From Apostichopus japonicus (Eukaryota; Echinodermata; Holothuroidea; Aspidochirotida; Stichopodidae): a stretch of DNA of 64,000 nucleotides. Each line of letters begins with the position of its first letter. Within the stretch, counting starts at the first letter, position 1. Position numbers and translations under genes: made by a program. This document shows, in pieces, positions 1 to 12,013 of the stretch. The notes below the pieces were generated by a model. That model was not told where the DNA came from. It did no database searches and was given only the letters and a program-made list of their open reading frames with translations. The stretch covers positions 18,424,265 through 18,488,264 of the forward strand of contig NC_092573.1 in the NCBI RefSeq assembly GCF_037975245.1, written 5' to 3'.

Positions 1-861
1 TAAACTTCACTCGAAAATTTATTGGTAGCCAATGCAGTAGTGGTGTGACATGGTCTCTTTTCCTTTTCTTACACACTATACGAGCAGCATTTTTTTTTTA
101 ACCATTTCCAACTTGCGAGTTGTAGAATTGGGGAGTCCAAACAGAAGGCTATTTACATAATCCAGTCGGGACGTGATGATAGCGTTGACCAATGTAGCAG
201 TGACATCACGGGTCAGGAATGGGTTGATATGTGATATCTGGCGGAGATGCGAGTAGCACGTTCTAACAACACTGTTAATATGGGGGATCATGCCTAATTC
301 TGAGTCTAAAACGGCTCCTGTGTTACTGGCTGATACACCTGCAGCAATCTTTGTAGTTCCAATCGTAATTTCTGTGATGTGTGACAGAAACTTCTTTGTA
401 CTTCTTTTACAGATAATTAGAAATTCGGTTTTAGTATCATTCAATTTTAGGTGGTTGTCTGTCATCCATTCTCGTATTTCTAAGATCGCACTGTCCAGTC
501 GACGTAGCACAGTATCAGCATCCTTTGGATCACATGAAACATGTAACTGCGTGTCGTCAGCATACATGTGTATGTTAATTCCGTTTTTCTCTGCAATTGC
601 GAACAGTGGAGATGTATACAATGGATACATGTATGGGCCCAATACAGAACCCTGGGGAAAGCCTGTCAGTAAGTCATTACTCGCTGAAGACTTGCCATTT
701 ATCACAACCGACTGGATACGTTGTCTCAAATAAGACATTAGCCAATAATGTGCGGTACCTGTGACTACAAACGATTCAGTAAGACGGTGTAGTAAAATAT
801 CTTGATGTATAGTTATCTGATTATCAAACTTCTGAGTCACATTTCCCAATGTAAATGATTT
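1..861 (-). pseudogene. LINE (L2/CR1-like) reverse transcriptase fragment, frameshifted, runs off left edge
   Basis: The minus strand encodes the middle and C-terminal part of a non-LTR retrotransposon reverse transcriptase. Seen: a degraded motif A (KFDNQ, then DILLHRL), motif B FPQGSVLGP, the catalytic MYADDTQL box, the thumb-region motif NHLKLNDTKTEF, and RLDYVNSLLFGLPNS. Near 90-99 a run of ten T on the plus strand breaks the frame. In the next frame the protein resumes as AARIVCKKRKRDHVTPLLHW and LPINFRVKF up to base 1, so the 3' end of the element lies outside the window. The 5' part is lost at about 861, where a (TA)-rich tract begins. Such enzymes copy LINE RNA into genomic DNA by target-primed reverse transcription. 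With no N-terminus and a frameshift, this copy is dead. L2/CR1 is inferred from motif style. Confidence 0.85.
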
Positions 862-904
862 ACAAACCCAAACGCGCCATGAAGGTATTATTATTATTAT
901 GAAT

Positions 905-1043
905 ATATATATATATATAGACATATATACTTATGCATATTCATATGTCCATATATATTATATCCATATATATATTAATATACATAGACATATAAACATA
1001 TGCATATAGGCTACATATGTACATATATATTATATCCATATAT
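905..1043. repeat. degenerate (TA)n / ATATATCC tract
   Basis: AT-rich alternating sequence with interspersed TCC and GCATAT units. It abuts the truncated 5' end of the LINE fragment. Open frames across it are repeat translation. Confidence 0.8.
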
Positions 1044-1337
1044 AGCCTATCATGAAATATTTCACAGGGATCCTCTAGACCAACCTGTTCAAACATGTTT
1101 GAAAACCTGAAAAATAAAACGTTCAAAAGATTCTTCTCTTATCTTCAAATTTACATCCTAAATATAACAAAGAAATAATACGTTATAAATGTTCTCTCTC
1201 TCAATACCCTCTGTGAACATTTACGATAAACTATGGAACCGTTAATGTGCCGTCAAAATGTCTAAGATCTTACTCAGTAATTCGACATTTTGCTGCCAAA
1301 ATGTTGAAATGATGTTATTTTAATGCGTTCGTAATAA

Positions 1338-1640
1338 ATCATTTCGTTGAATCGACGAAATTTTTTACGATCAATTTATCATTTTGCTGCAAATTGTTAA
1401 ATTGATGACATTTGATAAATTATCATTTTCTCATTTTGTAGCAAAATCTTGTACTAGTTTTAAGGAATTGATCATTTCGTTGAATCGACGCGATTTTTCT
1501 TATGATCAATTTATCATTTTGCTGCAAATTGTTAAATTGATGACATTTGATAAATTATAATTTTCTCATTTTGGAGCAAAATGTTGAATCCCTCATGTAC
1601 TAGTTTTAACGAATTGATCATTTTGCTGTATACTGTGAAC
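1338..1640. repeat. tandem repeat, 133-146 bp unit, two copies plus a partial third
   Basis: Unit 1 (1338-1470) and unit 2 (1471-1616) both start ATCATTTCGTTGAATCGACG and both end in TAGTTTTAA(G/C)GAATTG. Unit 2 carries about 13 extra bases. A diverged third unit starts at 1617. Inside the units ATCATTTTGCTGCAAA-like sub-repeats recur, so an older shorter period is likely. No coding content is visible. Confidence 0.8.
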
Positions 1641-1831
1641 ATGTTATTTGAACAATTAATCATTTTGTTGAAAATTGCTACGATCTTAAGATAGATTTTA
1701 ACAATGTAACGGCTGCTTAACGTTTTCATACTTAACACATGTGCACTTATACACTGCACTAGGCCTATACAAATTCACCCAGTTGGGACATTTTCTTCTA
1801 TACTGTATATATATATAGTGTCATGTCCGGC

Positions 1832-1930
1832 TTCAGAGCACTCGTATTGTCAGTACGAGCTGTATGAATATCATGTTTCTATCAGATCAAGGTTAGGAAC
1901 TGTTTGTACTGGCAATACCAGTGCTTTGGG
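1832..1930. ncRNA. miRNA-precursor-like hairpin (candidate; strand unknown)
   Basis: The arm 1837-1856 (AGCACTCGTATTGTCAGTAC) pairs with 1906-1925 over 20 positions with one mismatch and one G-U pair. Pairing continues inward (1857-1863 with 1899-1905) and outward (1832-1836 with 1926-1930), giving about 32 base pairs around a 35-nt loop. Length and near-perfect pairing suit an animal miRNA precursor, but a short inverted-repeat transposon or chance foldback is possible. The arms match no miRNA I recognise. Confidence 0.35.
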
Positions 1931-2229
1931 AGCATGATATTGGAGTACAGTTTAGAGAGGTATTAGCATTAGGAAATTGTCCTGACTGGCTGACAAATTG
2001 TGTGGTATAAATCCTATAGTAACGTGGTTCATACTGTATGGACTGTCCACCCTATATTCTGAAACTGTTCTTATAATTGGTCTTTTTGTTTTCAATTTAC
2101 AACACAATCGTGCACATTGTATGTTATTACATAATGAAGACAATGTAATATTGTAATTAAGAATATATAACATGAAGTAATTAAGAACATAATGTAATAA
2201 AGACAGTCTCACTGCTTAATTAGTCTTGT

Positions 2230-5200
2230 TCATTTCTGTATGTCAGCCGTAAAATTATAATGATGTCAAACAAGAAACCAAAAATTATAAAAAAAAATGT
2301 TGGCATAAATTTAAAGCTATATTTTGAGTTGAAATGATTTTTCACAATCTCATGAAGTCGTAGTAAAAATTCTGACCACATCCTATTTTACTTTATTCCA
2401 TTGAACCTATATTAATATAAGCAATGGAGAAGAATTGTGTTTTTTATCTTCATTAGACCAGTGAATTACATCATGGGAATGGCTAATTCACAATGTTACA
2501 GTATAACGACATAATTACGTACTACAACTATAACTTAACATTGAACTTACGCCGATGTCTTTTGGAAAGTGTCAGTTTTATGCATGGAGAAATTGAAATG
2601 ATTTGAATTTAATGTTTTAGTTTAATAAAAACAGATGACTGTTTCATGTGTGCCATCTTGATTTAAGTTTTTCCAGTTTTTTTTTTTTACGTAGACACAT
2701 TTCGGGCACGTTATACCACATACCAATATTGTAAAACTATGTTTCTTTAAATGTTTTCCAAACCAGGAAAATGTATAGGTGTTATTGCCCTGGAGTCCAA
2801 CGTATAAATTTAGCTTTGGACAAATAAGCAAAAAAATAATTATAATAATAATAATAACACCGAAGATGTCCAGCGGGGTAAACATTGATATATATCTGCG
2901 TTGTTGACACATACTGAGCCGTATACATCCGTAGAGTATTCAATTTTTGGAGAACTGGGGAAAATCCGCATCATGATTTTCTTGTAATTCTAAAACTATA
3001 CCGTATATGTGTGCTTTTAAATATATAGAAATTTATGGAATTGTCGTCGCTTCCCGTTATTACAAGTTACAACAAAATCATGTCATTAGGGTGCAAAAAG
3101 TTTTCGGTAGATCGTAATATACATCTGTAACTATACCGCGTTCCATGCATAAATCTATTACTCGATTATTTTTTTAAAGAAACATTTCGGTGGTAACTGT
3201 CGACTGTTTGTTCGATAACATGGTTTAAATTTTCCACTATAGTAGGCCTATAGGTGAAATTTACATCCTGATGACGTGTTCAATCGCAAAGATACCAGTG
3301 ACGGTGGGTTGTATTTGGCAAAGACATAAGAGTAACGTGTCATAATATATTTATAGCAAAATGAAATATAATTGCCTATTGTCTTCTTTATAATGTAATA
3401 AATAATTTACAGAAAAGGGAGGTAATGACACTCTTACAAACAAATTTGCATATTCATGAATATTTTGAATTAATGAGTACATTGACAGCTAATCGAACAT
3501 GCCAATTTTAACACATTCCATTTTGGCTAACAAAACTACCCACACACATACACACACACACACACACAAAGCATTATAGAATGAAAAGCATCGACTGGAA
3601 GATATCACTCGAAATGTCACAATAATATTCCTATTTTACAAGTTTTGGTTTGTCTGACAGGACCAGATGCGACAAAAATGTTGTTAGTTGTAAGCTGTGA
3701 TATTTATTCAAGATGATGGGTTGGATTGATATCATCTCAATAAAAAAAAATAATAGGACAACTTCAATTTCGCAAATGTTTAAACAATAACAAACGTTAA
3801 GCGCATTTCCATCATCAATTTACAAATCCGCATATAGAAGACATTTTGCAAGAATTCTGATGTAGTTTTAATGAACCGTATCAAATAAGATCTCTCGAAC
3901 GTACAACATGGATATGTTCCCAAGGATATTACTCCCAAGTCAAAGCTACTTCATGATTCGATACCCTCGGGGCATACTACTACATGATTGGAACAAATAT
4001 TCTTACGCTCTTGCCTCGTTCACTATATTTGAACTCAAGCGAATCTAAACGTTACTTTCCAAACAAATATATAAGACGGTTGTTTTGGCGGGAAGAATCT
4101 GAGCATGCTATAATAAGCATCATATTTGTAGAGGCATAGGCTATATACAGATGTAATGGTATACAACCAACTGTACATGCGAGAGACTAAATTAATACAA
4201 ATGGTAAAAATTAAATAGTTATGGCAGGGTATTTCATTGTAATCTCGAAGGGCTTAACTAATTTATCATTTTGTTGTTATTCTGTATGTGTGTATTTTTG
4301 TCGTTGTTAAAATTATAGGCCCAATTCCAGCCCTCAAACGCACTATTATTTTTCTGTGAATGTTTATCCATGGCAAAAACCGTATAGATTGCAAAACATA
4401 TTCTTTAAATTCAGCAGTTTCTAGTAAGTTAAAAGTTAATAAATATTGTATATGCAATTTGGTTGTCATCGTGTCTATTTTGATTTCTATAGTTTGATTC
4501 AATGAATGCAGTTCTGCGCAGGATTAATCTCGGTTGGTACTTAATTAATGAGTCAAACATCTATCCGTGGGGTTTGCGACGGAGGCGGGGGGGGGGGCAT
4601 GATATGCTGTAAACACAACATTCACCTGAAGTTAGCCAATTCATTTTAAGTCAAAATAGTTATTATTTAGAGAAAATTCGAGACTGGGTTAAATTACCTT
4701 CAATAACAAAATGGGCTTAATATTTTTTTCACTCGTCGGTCGATATTTTCAAATTGATGTGGTGGCATGTATTGCCACCTCCTTGAACTTTTGGTGTCTA
4801 ATCGAAATTAAACACTACACCCGAAAAGTCCCGATGGAGTTGCCCATGGAAATCAGTATCTCACTGCACTTTCCAGGAATTCGTAGAGACTTCAATACTG
4901 CATGTAAGAAGCTATAAATAGTCGGTGATATTGGTGAAAGTTTAAGTTGAAAGAGGGAGTAATATTAGCTCCACTACAAGCTGGGTAAAAGGGGCGGAAT
5001 GTACAGAAGCATAAGTTTATTTTGTTTGCTAATGTGAAGATTAAAGACAAGACCAAGGTACTCTTCTCGGGCTACCCCACAATTCACGTCGATATCCGCA
5101 CCCCCTCCGCACCCCACCTCATTCTATCTTTCTTGTTTAATGCTTGATCTTACTTATTGATTCTGGCTACTTTATATTTTACTCTCATAATATAATTAAA

Positions 5201-5840
5201 TGAATAATGATGTGGCAAAAATTATAATAATAATAATAACGAAAAAATAATAATGATTATTGCATGCAAGATCACAAACTGATGCCAAAAAATAACTCCG
5301 TTTTCCCCTCGTCTTTCGACAACTTTACGGTCTATACGTAAGCTGTGCGCATCATTGATTTCACGATGGGCGAAGACTTAGTTAATGGAGGAGATGTACA
5401 CGCATGGTCTCTCTCCCTGAATCTGTTTACGAGCTGGTTTTAGTCGATGTGTCTTGAATCTACAGTAGACTGTAAACATGAACGTTCAACGTCACAATGT
5501 AAACAAACAATACCTCAATTTCATATATGATCGATGATTTCGCCTGTTTTTTTGGGGGGGGTTGTCTATGTTAAGAGGGGGGTTTTGTTTGGGGAGAGGG
5601 GTCGGTCTTTCTACATCTGTCTGATGTTTTCTCAGATTAAGATGCGTTTAGGACTTGATTCACTGACTTTATTATTACATTTTGTAGCCTATAAAGGCGA
5701 AGCATTGTGATTTGCTTGTATCGCACTTGGGTATATACATACAGATGGGTATCGGGGTCCAGTGATTTCAGTAGCATTACGAATCACGCATCACTTGATA
5801 CTAAAATAAGCAAAAACAGAGTTTGATAAACAAAGCTATT
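2230..5840. other. AT-rich non-coding stretch
   Basis: No convincing gene seen. It holds short microsatellites: (AAT)n near 2838-2857 and 5220-5240, (CA)n at 3538-3568, and an 11-G run at 4587-4597. Open frames are short and lack coding character. Confidence 0.5.
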
Positions 5841-5841
5841 G

Positions 5842-5843
<2 letters not shown>

Positions 5844-5913
<70 letters not shown>
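5844..5913. repeat. (TA)n microsatellite
   Basis: About 70 bases of uninterrupted TA dinucleotides. Confidence 0.95.
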
Positions 5914-5916
<3 letters not shown>

Positions 5917-6182
5917 GCAGCTGAACGTTCATATAAAATTATGCGTGTACGACTTGCTTCTTGGGTTACAGACGTTAACATATGAAGAAACCAACACAAT
6001 TGACCATATAACTTGAATGAGCCAAAATGTGACCCAGGATATGAAGTATAAAACGAGATTTCATCACGAGATTTCATCAAGTCAGTAGAGCGTAAAGTGA
6101 ACTCGTGAGAGCATGAATAGTAGGTCAGCTGTATATATATACAAGACAGGTATCTATATGCTTACATTGGCGTTATAAATAC

Positions 6183-6322
6183 GGTATATATATATATATA
6201 AATGAAAATCGCAATGAGTTGGAAAATCAAGAACAGTGAAAAAACTTTCAGCCTCCACCGGGATTCGAACCACGGGCCTCCCGCTATGTACGCGGACACC
6301 CTAACCTATAGGCTATGGACGC
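6183..6322 (-). mobile_element. tRNA-derived SINE, copy 1, with (TA)n tail
   Basis: On the minus strand 6322-6251 folds like a tRNA: the 7-bp acceptor GCGTCCA/TGGAGGC has 6 of 7 pairs, followed by a box A-like TAGCCTATAGG, an anticodon stem TCCGC/GCGGG, and a box B GGTTCGAATCC. The T stem is degraded and the anticodon position reads ACA, so it is probably not a working tRNA. It is followed by about 50 bases ending in TCATT and then TATATATA (6183-6200). A second copy at 14707-14765 shares the same post-tRNA body, which argues for a dispersed SINE family. Confidence 0.7.
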
Positions 6323-6449
6323 TGATTGTATGTCCAGAGGTTCGAAACCGGTAAGGAAGATCGTAATTCCACTGTAGGCGTTTGTCACCTGTATCGAACA
6401 ATACTAGTTCTGTTTTTGGTGACATATTTTGCCTTACTCTAGAGATCAA

Positions 6450-6637
<188 letters not shown>

Positions 6638-6639
6638 TT

Positions 6640-7850
6640 AATTCACCCACTGAATCATAAAACAGGATGCATTCCCCACCCCATTTTACCATTAACCATT
6701 GGTTAATCAATATGTTCGTACTTCTAATAAAGGCAAGATTACATCTTTTCTCTCTCTATTTTTCCTTTTTTTCTGGCTTATATTTCCGTTTTTGATTGCA
6801 TACTTTATTTTTTCTCTTAATTTCTACGGTTGTTACGTTAATTTTACTTGCGGTTCATTTTCAAGGACCCTAGTTACTTCTTCTTAACCTTTCGAGAATA
6901 AAGGAGAAAGGGAGATAGAGATGAAAAGCAGGACGATGCAGTTGGGTTAAACTTTATTCCTATGCAAGACACGGTTTATCTGGAACACCGCACATTCCTG
7001 AGGATACGATGTATCGTATTGTCGTTAAGAGATGGCAACGATTGTCTATATAAGTACACAATAAAGGAAACACAATCCGTCATTGATTTATACGTGTCAT
7101 GGTTTCGTATCCCGTAGAGGTATAGCAGGAACGAGATGAAACTTTGTCATTCTCCCCGACACCAAAGGCTAAATTGAATGAGAATCTGCTGCTAGAAAAT
7201 CGATGTAGCTGTTCTCTCGAGTCACTTACGAATGAATTTTCAACTTTAAGCTCTATCTTTTGCCAAACAAATCGACAACGTAAGTAGCAATTTGGTCACG
7301 GCCTTCGTGTTAACTTCGATTACGTGTAAGGTGTTGTAATGTGATACGCGGATCGAACATGTCATGAAATTAAGAAAAGTAAGAAAGGAGGAAATTAAAG
7401 AAAACATAAGAGAGGATAGGTAAGGGACAGATCGAAGTCATTGGAAATTCAAGCCAGCTATATGGCCCAGGTAGATTTGTTTTGAGGCATTTTCATCCTC
7501 TACTAATCAGATAGTCGAGAAAGAAATCCTTCACTCTTGTTTGCTTTTCTGAAATAGAGACGAATTGATGATTTTTTTTTAGGTTTAATCAATCTGTTCA
7601 TCTGTAGAGAACGCGCTTCCATTTTCATCGGTTCCTCTTTTGCAAACACACATAGCAATTGATATCTCCGTTTTCATATTTTATTATTATTAATGGTATT
7701 TTTTCCTTTTCATTCAAAGCAAAATATGCGTACGGAGTTCATTGTCGCGTGTATAAATAGATGGGATGGGGTGAGATGAAGGGGTAACCTTTGGTCCAAC
7801 TCTTCTCAAAACTTTCCGATAATAGCTATGTGTAGCCTATGTGTGTATGT
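6640..7850. other. non-coding stretch
   Basis: No gene or clear repeat recognised. It contains a T-rich stretch near 6740-6830 and ordinary AT-rich sequence. Confidence 0.45.
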
Positions 7851-7854
7851 ATTT

Positions 7855-8081
7855 TAGATCCTCCTGCAAGCAGGAACTCCAAAGCAGCCATCATTTCTTA
7901 TCAAAGCCACAAGCTGACCGAAGTCAGTCTCTTAGATCCATTTTAACGTCCATGATTATGAATTGTCAATTGTCAACAACTCTGTAACTGGACGACATAC
8001 ATTACTCTTGGAGTGACTCGAACTCGGGACCTTATGATTGAAAGGCACCGGCGTTCGTTAACCACTGAGCTAACACTTCCT
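7855..8081 (-). mobile_element. second tRNA-derived SINE-like element
   Basis: The minus strand from 8080 reads GGAAGTGTTAGCTCAGTGG, a good box A, and ends the tRNA-like head with GAGTTCGAGTC, a good box B, followed by ACTCC near 8010. The predicted acceptor pairing is partial. About 150 bases of non-tRNA body follow, ending near 7862-7875 in a small hairpin, TCCTGC/GCAGGA. Head plus body is typical of a SINE; a lone tRNA pseudogene is the alternative. Only one copy is visible here, so the 3' end is uncertain. Confidence 0.5.
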
Positions 8082-8549
8082 AAATATACTTGTCACTCTA
8101 GCTTTACTTTTCTGTTTCTTTCTCAAGAATTAAGAAAAATTAATGAAAGATTTTGAATGTTGACATCCTCTTCCTTTTAATGTATAGCTCCCATAGCAAG
8201 TACCAACAGGCAAAACTAGATGTAATTGCTTACTCTTTTGTTGCCAAAATGTGATACACGCAAAGGGAAAAATTGGGTTTTCGTTTTCTCTTCAACAAAA
8301 AGGGATTCAACAGTTTGTTTAATGAAGCTAACAAAAAAGTATTGTGTTCAGCATGTCTCTTTTATCCTGTTTTTTCTTACATTGTGCTTGACCCCGAGGC
8401 CGTCAGATCAGCTTGTTGGAAGCGAAAACAAGATTTAACCAATATGTTTGTAATGAAACTGTCTTCCTTAGGCTTTATATTAAGTTTTACCTGCAAGGAG
8501 TATCAATTGCAGTGAACTTTCCCTCTGAGCAGCTTCAAATGGTCACCTT

Positions 8550-8748
<199 letters not shown>

Positions 8749-8749
8749 T

Positions 8750-10650
8750 ATTGGTACTGCGCTTCTGACAGGTTAAGCTCTATAGATTACATCCCGTTAG
8801 TATACATTTCCAAAAGCCGGATACGTATTTATTACAATTTATTCAGTACAACTATGTCCAATTTAACTTATATTATAGATACCACTTTAGTAACATTATA
8901 ACAACATCTACTTTAAGGATACCGAACCACAATTGATCTATGAACCCTTTATCAAGTACAATTAATACGGTTAATATTCTTTTCCGGTCACTATAAAATT
9001 TGGTCAAAAATACCAACTCATTTACTTTTCAAATCCGTCATCTTTCATTCCTATCTTTTATTATCTCTTATTTTTATGGTTTCCAAGCGTTAGGCAATGG
9101 TCTAATACATAACCTGCGTGATTTAAATGCCTTGATATAACGTTCTGTTCTGTTTTTTTTATCCTCGGCGACTCTTACCGAGACAGAATTATAATGGATT
9201 ACTAAAAGGTTCGAATCGACACTAGATATACTTGGTCAAACAAGAGTATCTCAATCTACGTACGTATAAGTACCCTGAAGTTTCATAGGAAATCTTCATT
9301 TATTGCACGAACGTTTAAGTGTCATTCATACGTTTGGTCGGTTTTATTCATTATCGCCTGCACTATTCTCGGTTAAGGACTATACTCGGATACACTTTAC
9401 CGTATAAAAATCACGCACAGTTTTAGCCCGAAAACAATAAGATAAACTAAATCAATAAGATAAACTAAATCAAAGAATTCATATGAGATGTAAGTTTTAT
9501 ATAAATTCTGATTTTAAATTGTAATATTGATGAATCATCTCACGGTATGGAGACAGGAGTGGGTGTAAACAGATTGTTAGGTGCGGTACAGACAGAGGCT
9601 ACAAATGGTTTGGTATTGACTAAGGGCTCGGTTTTATAAGTGTCCCCTACCCACCCCTCTCCCCCTCACCCTCCTCCACCTGCCTATGTCATTCAATACA
9701 TTGTAGACTACAACCATATGCAAATGAATGTATTCATTACAAATCGTGTTCGTGTATTTTCCGCATTAGACATAACAGTACGAGTGACCCATCAACTTGC
9801 AATGCGGAACAGGTTATGAACTTAATCGCCTATAGAGGTGTAGCCTATATAGAGAAACAGGTCACTGAATCTGTTTTGTTTCTCGCTCTACCCCTATAGT
9901 GATAAAAAAATCGTCAACAACCACTATTGATCAATCTGAGAAAAAATGTTGGTGTACATGCGACAAATTGTAAAATAAAAAAGATAATAATAGTAATAAG
10001 AACAATAAAATAAGAATAGATTGTGTATGTGGAAGGGAACATTCTTTAATCTGTTTTAATTTTTGATGTGTTCCTTACTCTGCAATTTTCGGTGTACACC
10101 CGCTTTTCCCCCTCCAGAAAGGCCTCAACTCTTTCGACTAGTTCCTTGAATTAAGTCGAGGCCTGTAAGGAGGTATTACAGGATTTGTTCAGAATTGTTT
10201 CAAAATAGATCGATGAGATTGTGTTTTCATTCAAGTTACCTGTAGGGGCAAAGCACTCAGTGAATACCCAAACACAAAACTATCACAACAACTAGACACA
10301 ACTTTAGATGCGGAACACAAAAATATGGATGTTTCACACTGAGGGATTTTAGTCTCAATTTTGGCATTTCCTGTTGAAACGCGGGCGATATAAAGTTGTT
10401 CATGTGGAGCAAGTATGAACATAACTTAATTCAAAGCAGGGAGTTGTTATGACCTTTGACTTCCACCTTAAGAATAAGAAACAAAAACAATAAGGTATTA
10501 TGCACGCATTGTGAAGCAAGTCTCCATTAAGAATTTTCGATAAAAGCTATTTCAATAAAAGAGGAAAGAAGAACGGGTCCAAACTGGGAGTGTATGCCAC
10601 ATATACTAAGCAAGATAACACTTTGATATACAGCCTGCATGGTAACAACT
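8750..10650. other. AT-rich non-coding stretch
   Basis: No gene seen. A perfect 18-bp direct duplication CAATAAGATAAACTAAAT occupies 9435-9470. Remaining open frames are short and without recognisable motifs. Confidence 0.5.

Positions 10651-10654
<4 letters not shown>

Positions 10655-10688
<34 letters not shown>
10655..10688. repeat. (TA)n microsatellite
   Basis: Short pure TA tract. Confidence 0.9.
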
Positions 10689-10691
<3 letters not shown>

Positions 10692-10840
10692 TATACATAG
10701 GCATATATATCGATCGCTCTTCTTTCTCTCGAGAATAATCATAACAGGTCTTTAAGCTGCGTTTCCATCAAACTGGTTTCGACTTTCAGTTCAGTTAATA
10801 TATTTCGTTTATACATAGACATACAAAACAGTGCATTAAT

Positions 10841-10842
<2 letters not shown>

Positions 10843-10928
<86 letters not shown>
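10843..10928. repeat. (TA)n microsatellite at the LINE 3' end
   Basis: About 86 bases of pure TA, directly after the presumed 3' UTR of the minus-strand LINE. It may be the element's microsatellite tail, later expanded. Confidence 0.9.
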
Positions 10929-10931
<3 letters not shown>

Positions 10932-11011
10932 GAAAAACATAAAATGTTTATCAAAGCTAGTAACCCTAAAGAAAAAGAAAGAAAATAACAGAACAAAGTA
11001 AGAAAGAAAAT

Positions 11012-11050
11012 CAAAATGTACAAAACAAAATGTACAAAACAAAATGTACA
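11012..11050. repeat. 14-bp tandem repeat, 2.8 copies, in the LINE 3' UTR
   Basis: The unit CAAAATGTACAAAA is repeated at 11012, 11026 and 11040. It lies just downstream (minus strand) of the LINE stop codon at 11057-11059. Confidence 0.85.
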
Positions 11051-11056
11051 ATAATA

Positions 11057-11943
11057 TCAATCACGGTACTTGGAAGTTAGATAACTCTTTAGTTGATACC
11101 TAAATGAAGCACATGATTTTGAATGTCTAATACCAGTTGGGAGATTATTTCATATTTTATTACAGTAATTGTTTAGCAGAAACTTTCCATGTTTAGAGCA
11201 GTGTCTAGTGACAGAGAATACTACATTTGTTCTCAAATCTTGGGTGTACAATATTTCGAAAGACACGAGGCAGTGCATTGTTAACGTATTTGTAAAATTC
11301 GGGACAACCTTAGCTACTTTAAGGCCATCAGGGTAGATACCAGAGGAGAGCACAGCATTGAAAATATAAGACAAATAGGGACAATGGCATGAGAAACTTA
11401 TTTCAAGACATTAGGCGTGATTCCATCAATACCGGAACATTTACCATCTTTCAAACTGGTTGGCGTCAGAGTTGCAGTGAATTTTTTCTTCAATTTTTTC
11501 CCTATAGTTATGAAGTAGTCGTTAAAAGCGTTGGCAATATACCAGCGTCATCACTAATCGATGTTTTGTTGTGAACAAGGTTATTAATAACTGGACTACT
11601 CTTCCTTTTTCGATTTAGGAGTTCGTTTAGTGTAGCCCATGTTTTTCGAGGAGAGAATTTATTAGCATCAAGAATACTTCTGTAATAGGCAGATTTAGCA
11701 TATTTGATAGGGTTTGTTAAGGATGCATCTATACTTTGCAAGATTTGCACGTCTTTCAGGAGACGGATGATCAATATACTTACGATAGAGAATACATTTG
11801 TGACAAATTGACCTTTTAAGACCCGCTGTAACCCATGGTTTATCCCTTAACTTCTTTCTAGACAGTTTAACTTTAGGAAAACTGGCGTCATGTAAATTTA
11901 TTTAAGAATAAAGGCGTTATTGGCATCGTTAACATTTCAAAGA

Positions 11944-11945
<2 letters not shown>
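11057..11945 (-). pseudogene. LINE linker, start of reverse transcriptase and C-terminal tail, internally deleted
   Basis: The linker reads KLSRKKLRDKPWVTAGLK, then IDASLTNPIKYAKSAYYRSI and KTWATLNELLNRKRK. Next come GKCSGIDGITPNVLK and SSGIYPDGLKVAKVVP, the region just before reverse transcriptase motif 1. At about 11290 the sequence jumps straight to the C-terminal tail (LRTNVVFSVTRHCSKHGKF, then NLPTGIRHSK and SYLTSKYRD), so the whole catalytic core is missing. A TGA replaces the Trp codon expected in KIWNNLP (stop at 11150), and several frame changes are present. Confidence 0.8.

Positions 11946-12012
<67 letters not shown>
11946..12012. repeat. (TA)n microsatellite inside the LINE coding region
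   Basis: About 67 bases of pure TA. They split the endonuclease C-terminus (VVESTDFS) from the linker (near NVNDANNAF). Confidence 0.95.

Positions 12013-12013
<1 letters not shown>

Noticed and set aside
1067-1079. GGGATCCTCTAGA resembles a cloning-vector polylinker (BamHI-XbaI)
   Set aside because: The match stops after 13 bases and the flanks are ordinary genomic AT-rich DNA; not vector contamination.
6251-6322. Functional tRNA gene
   Set aside because: T-stem pairs are lost and the body plus TA tail is shared with a second copy, so a SINE is the better call.
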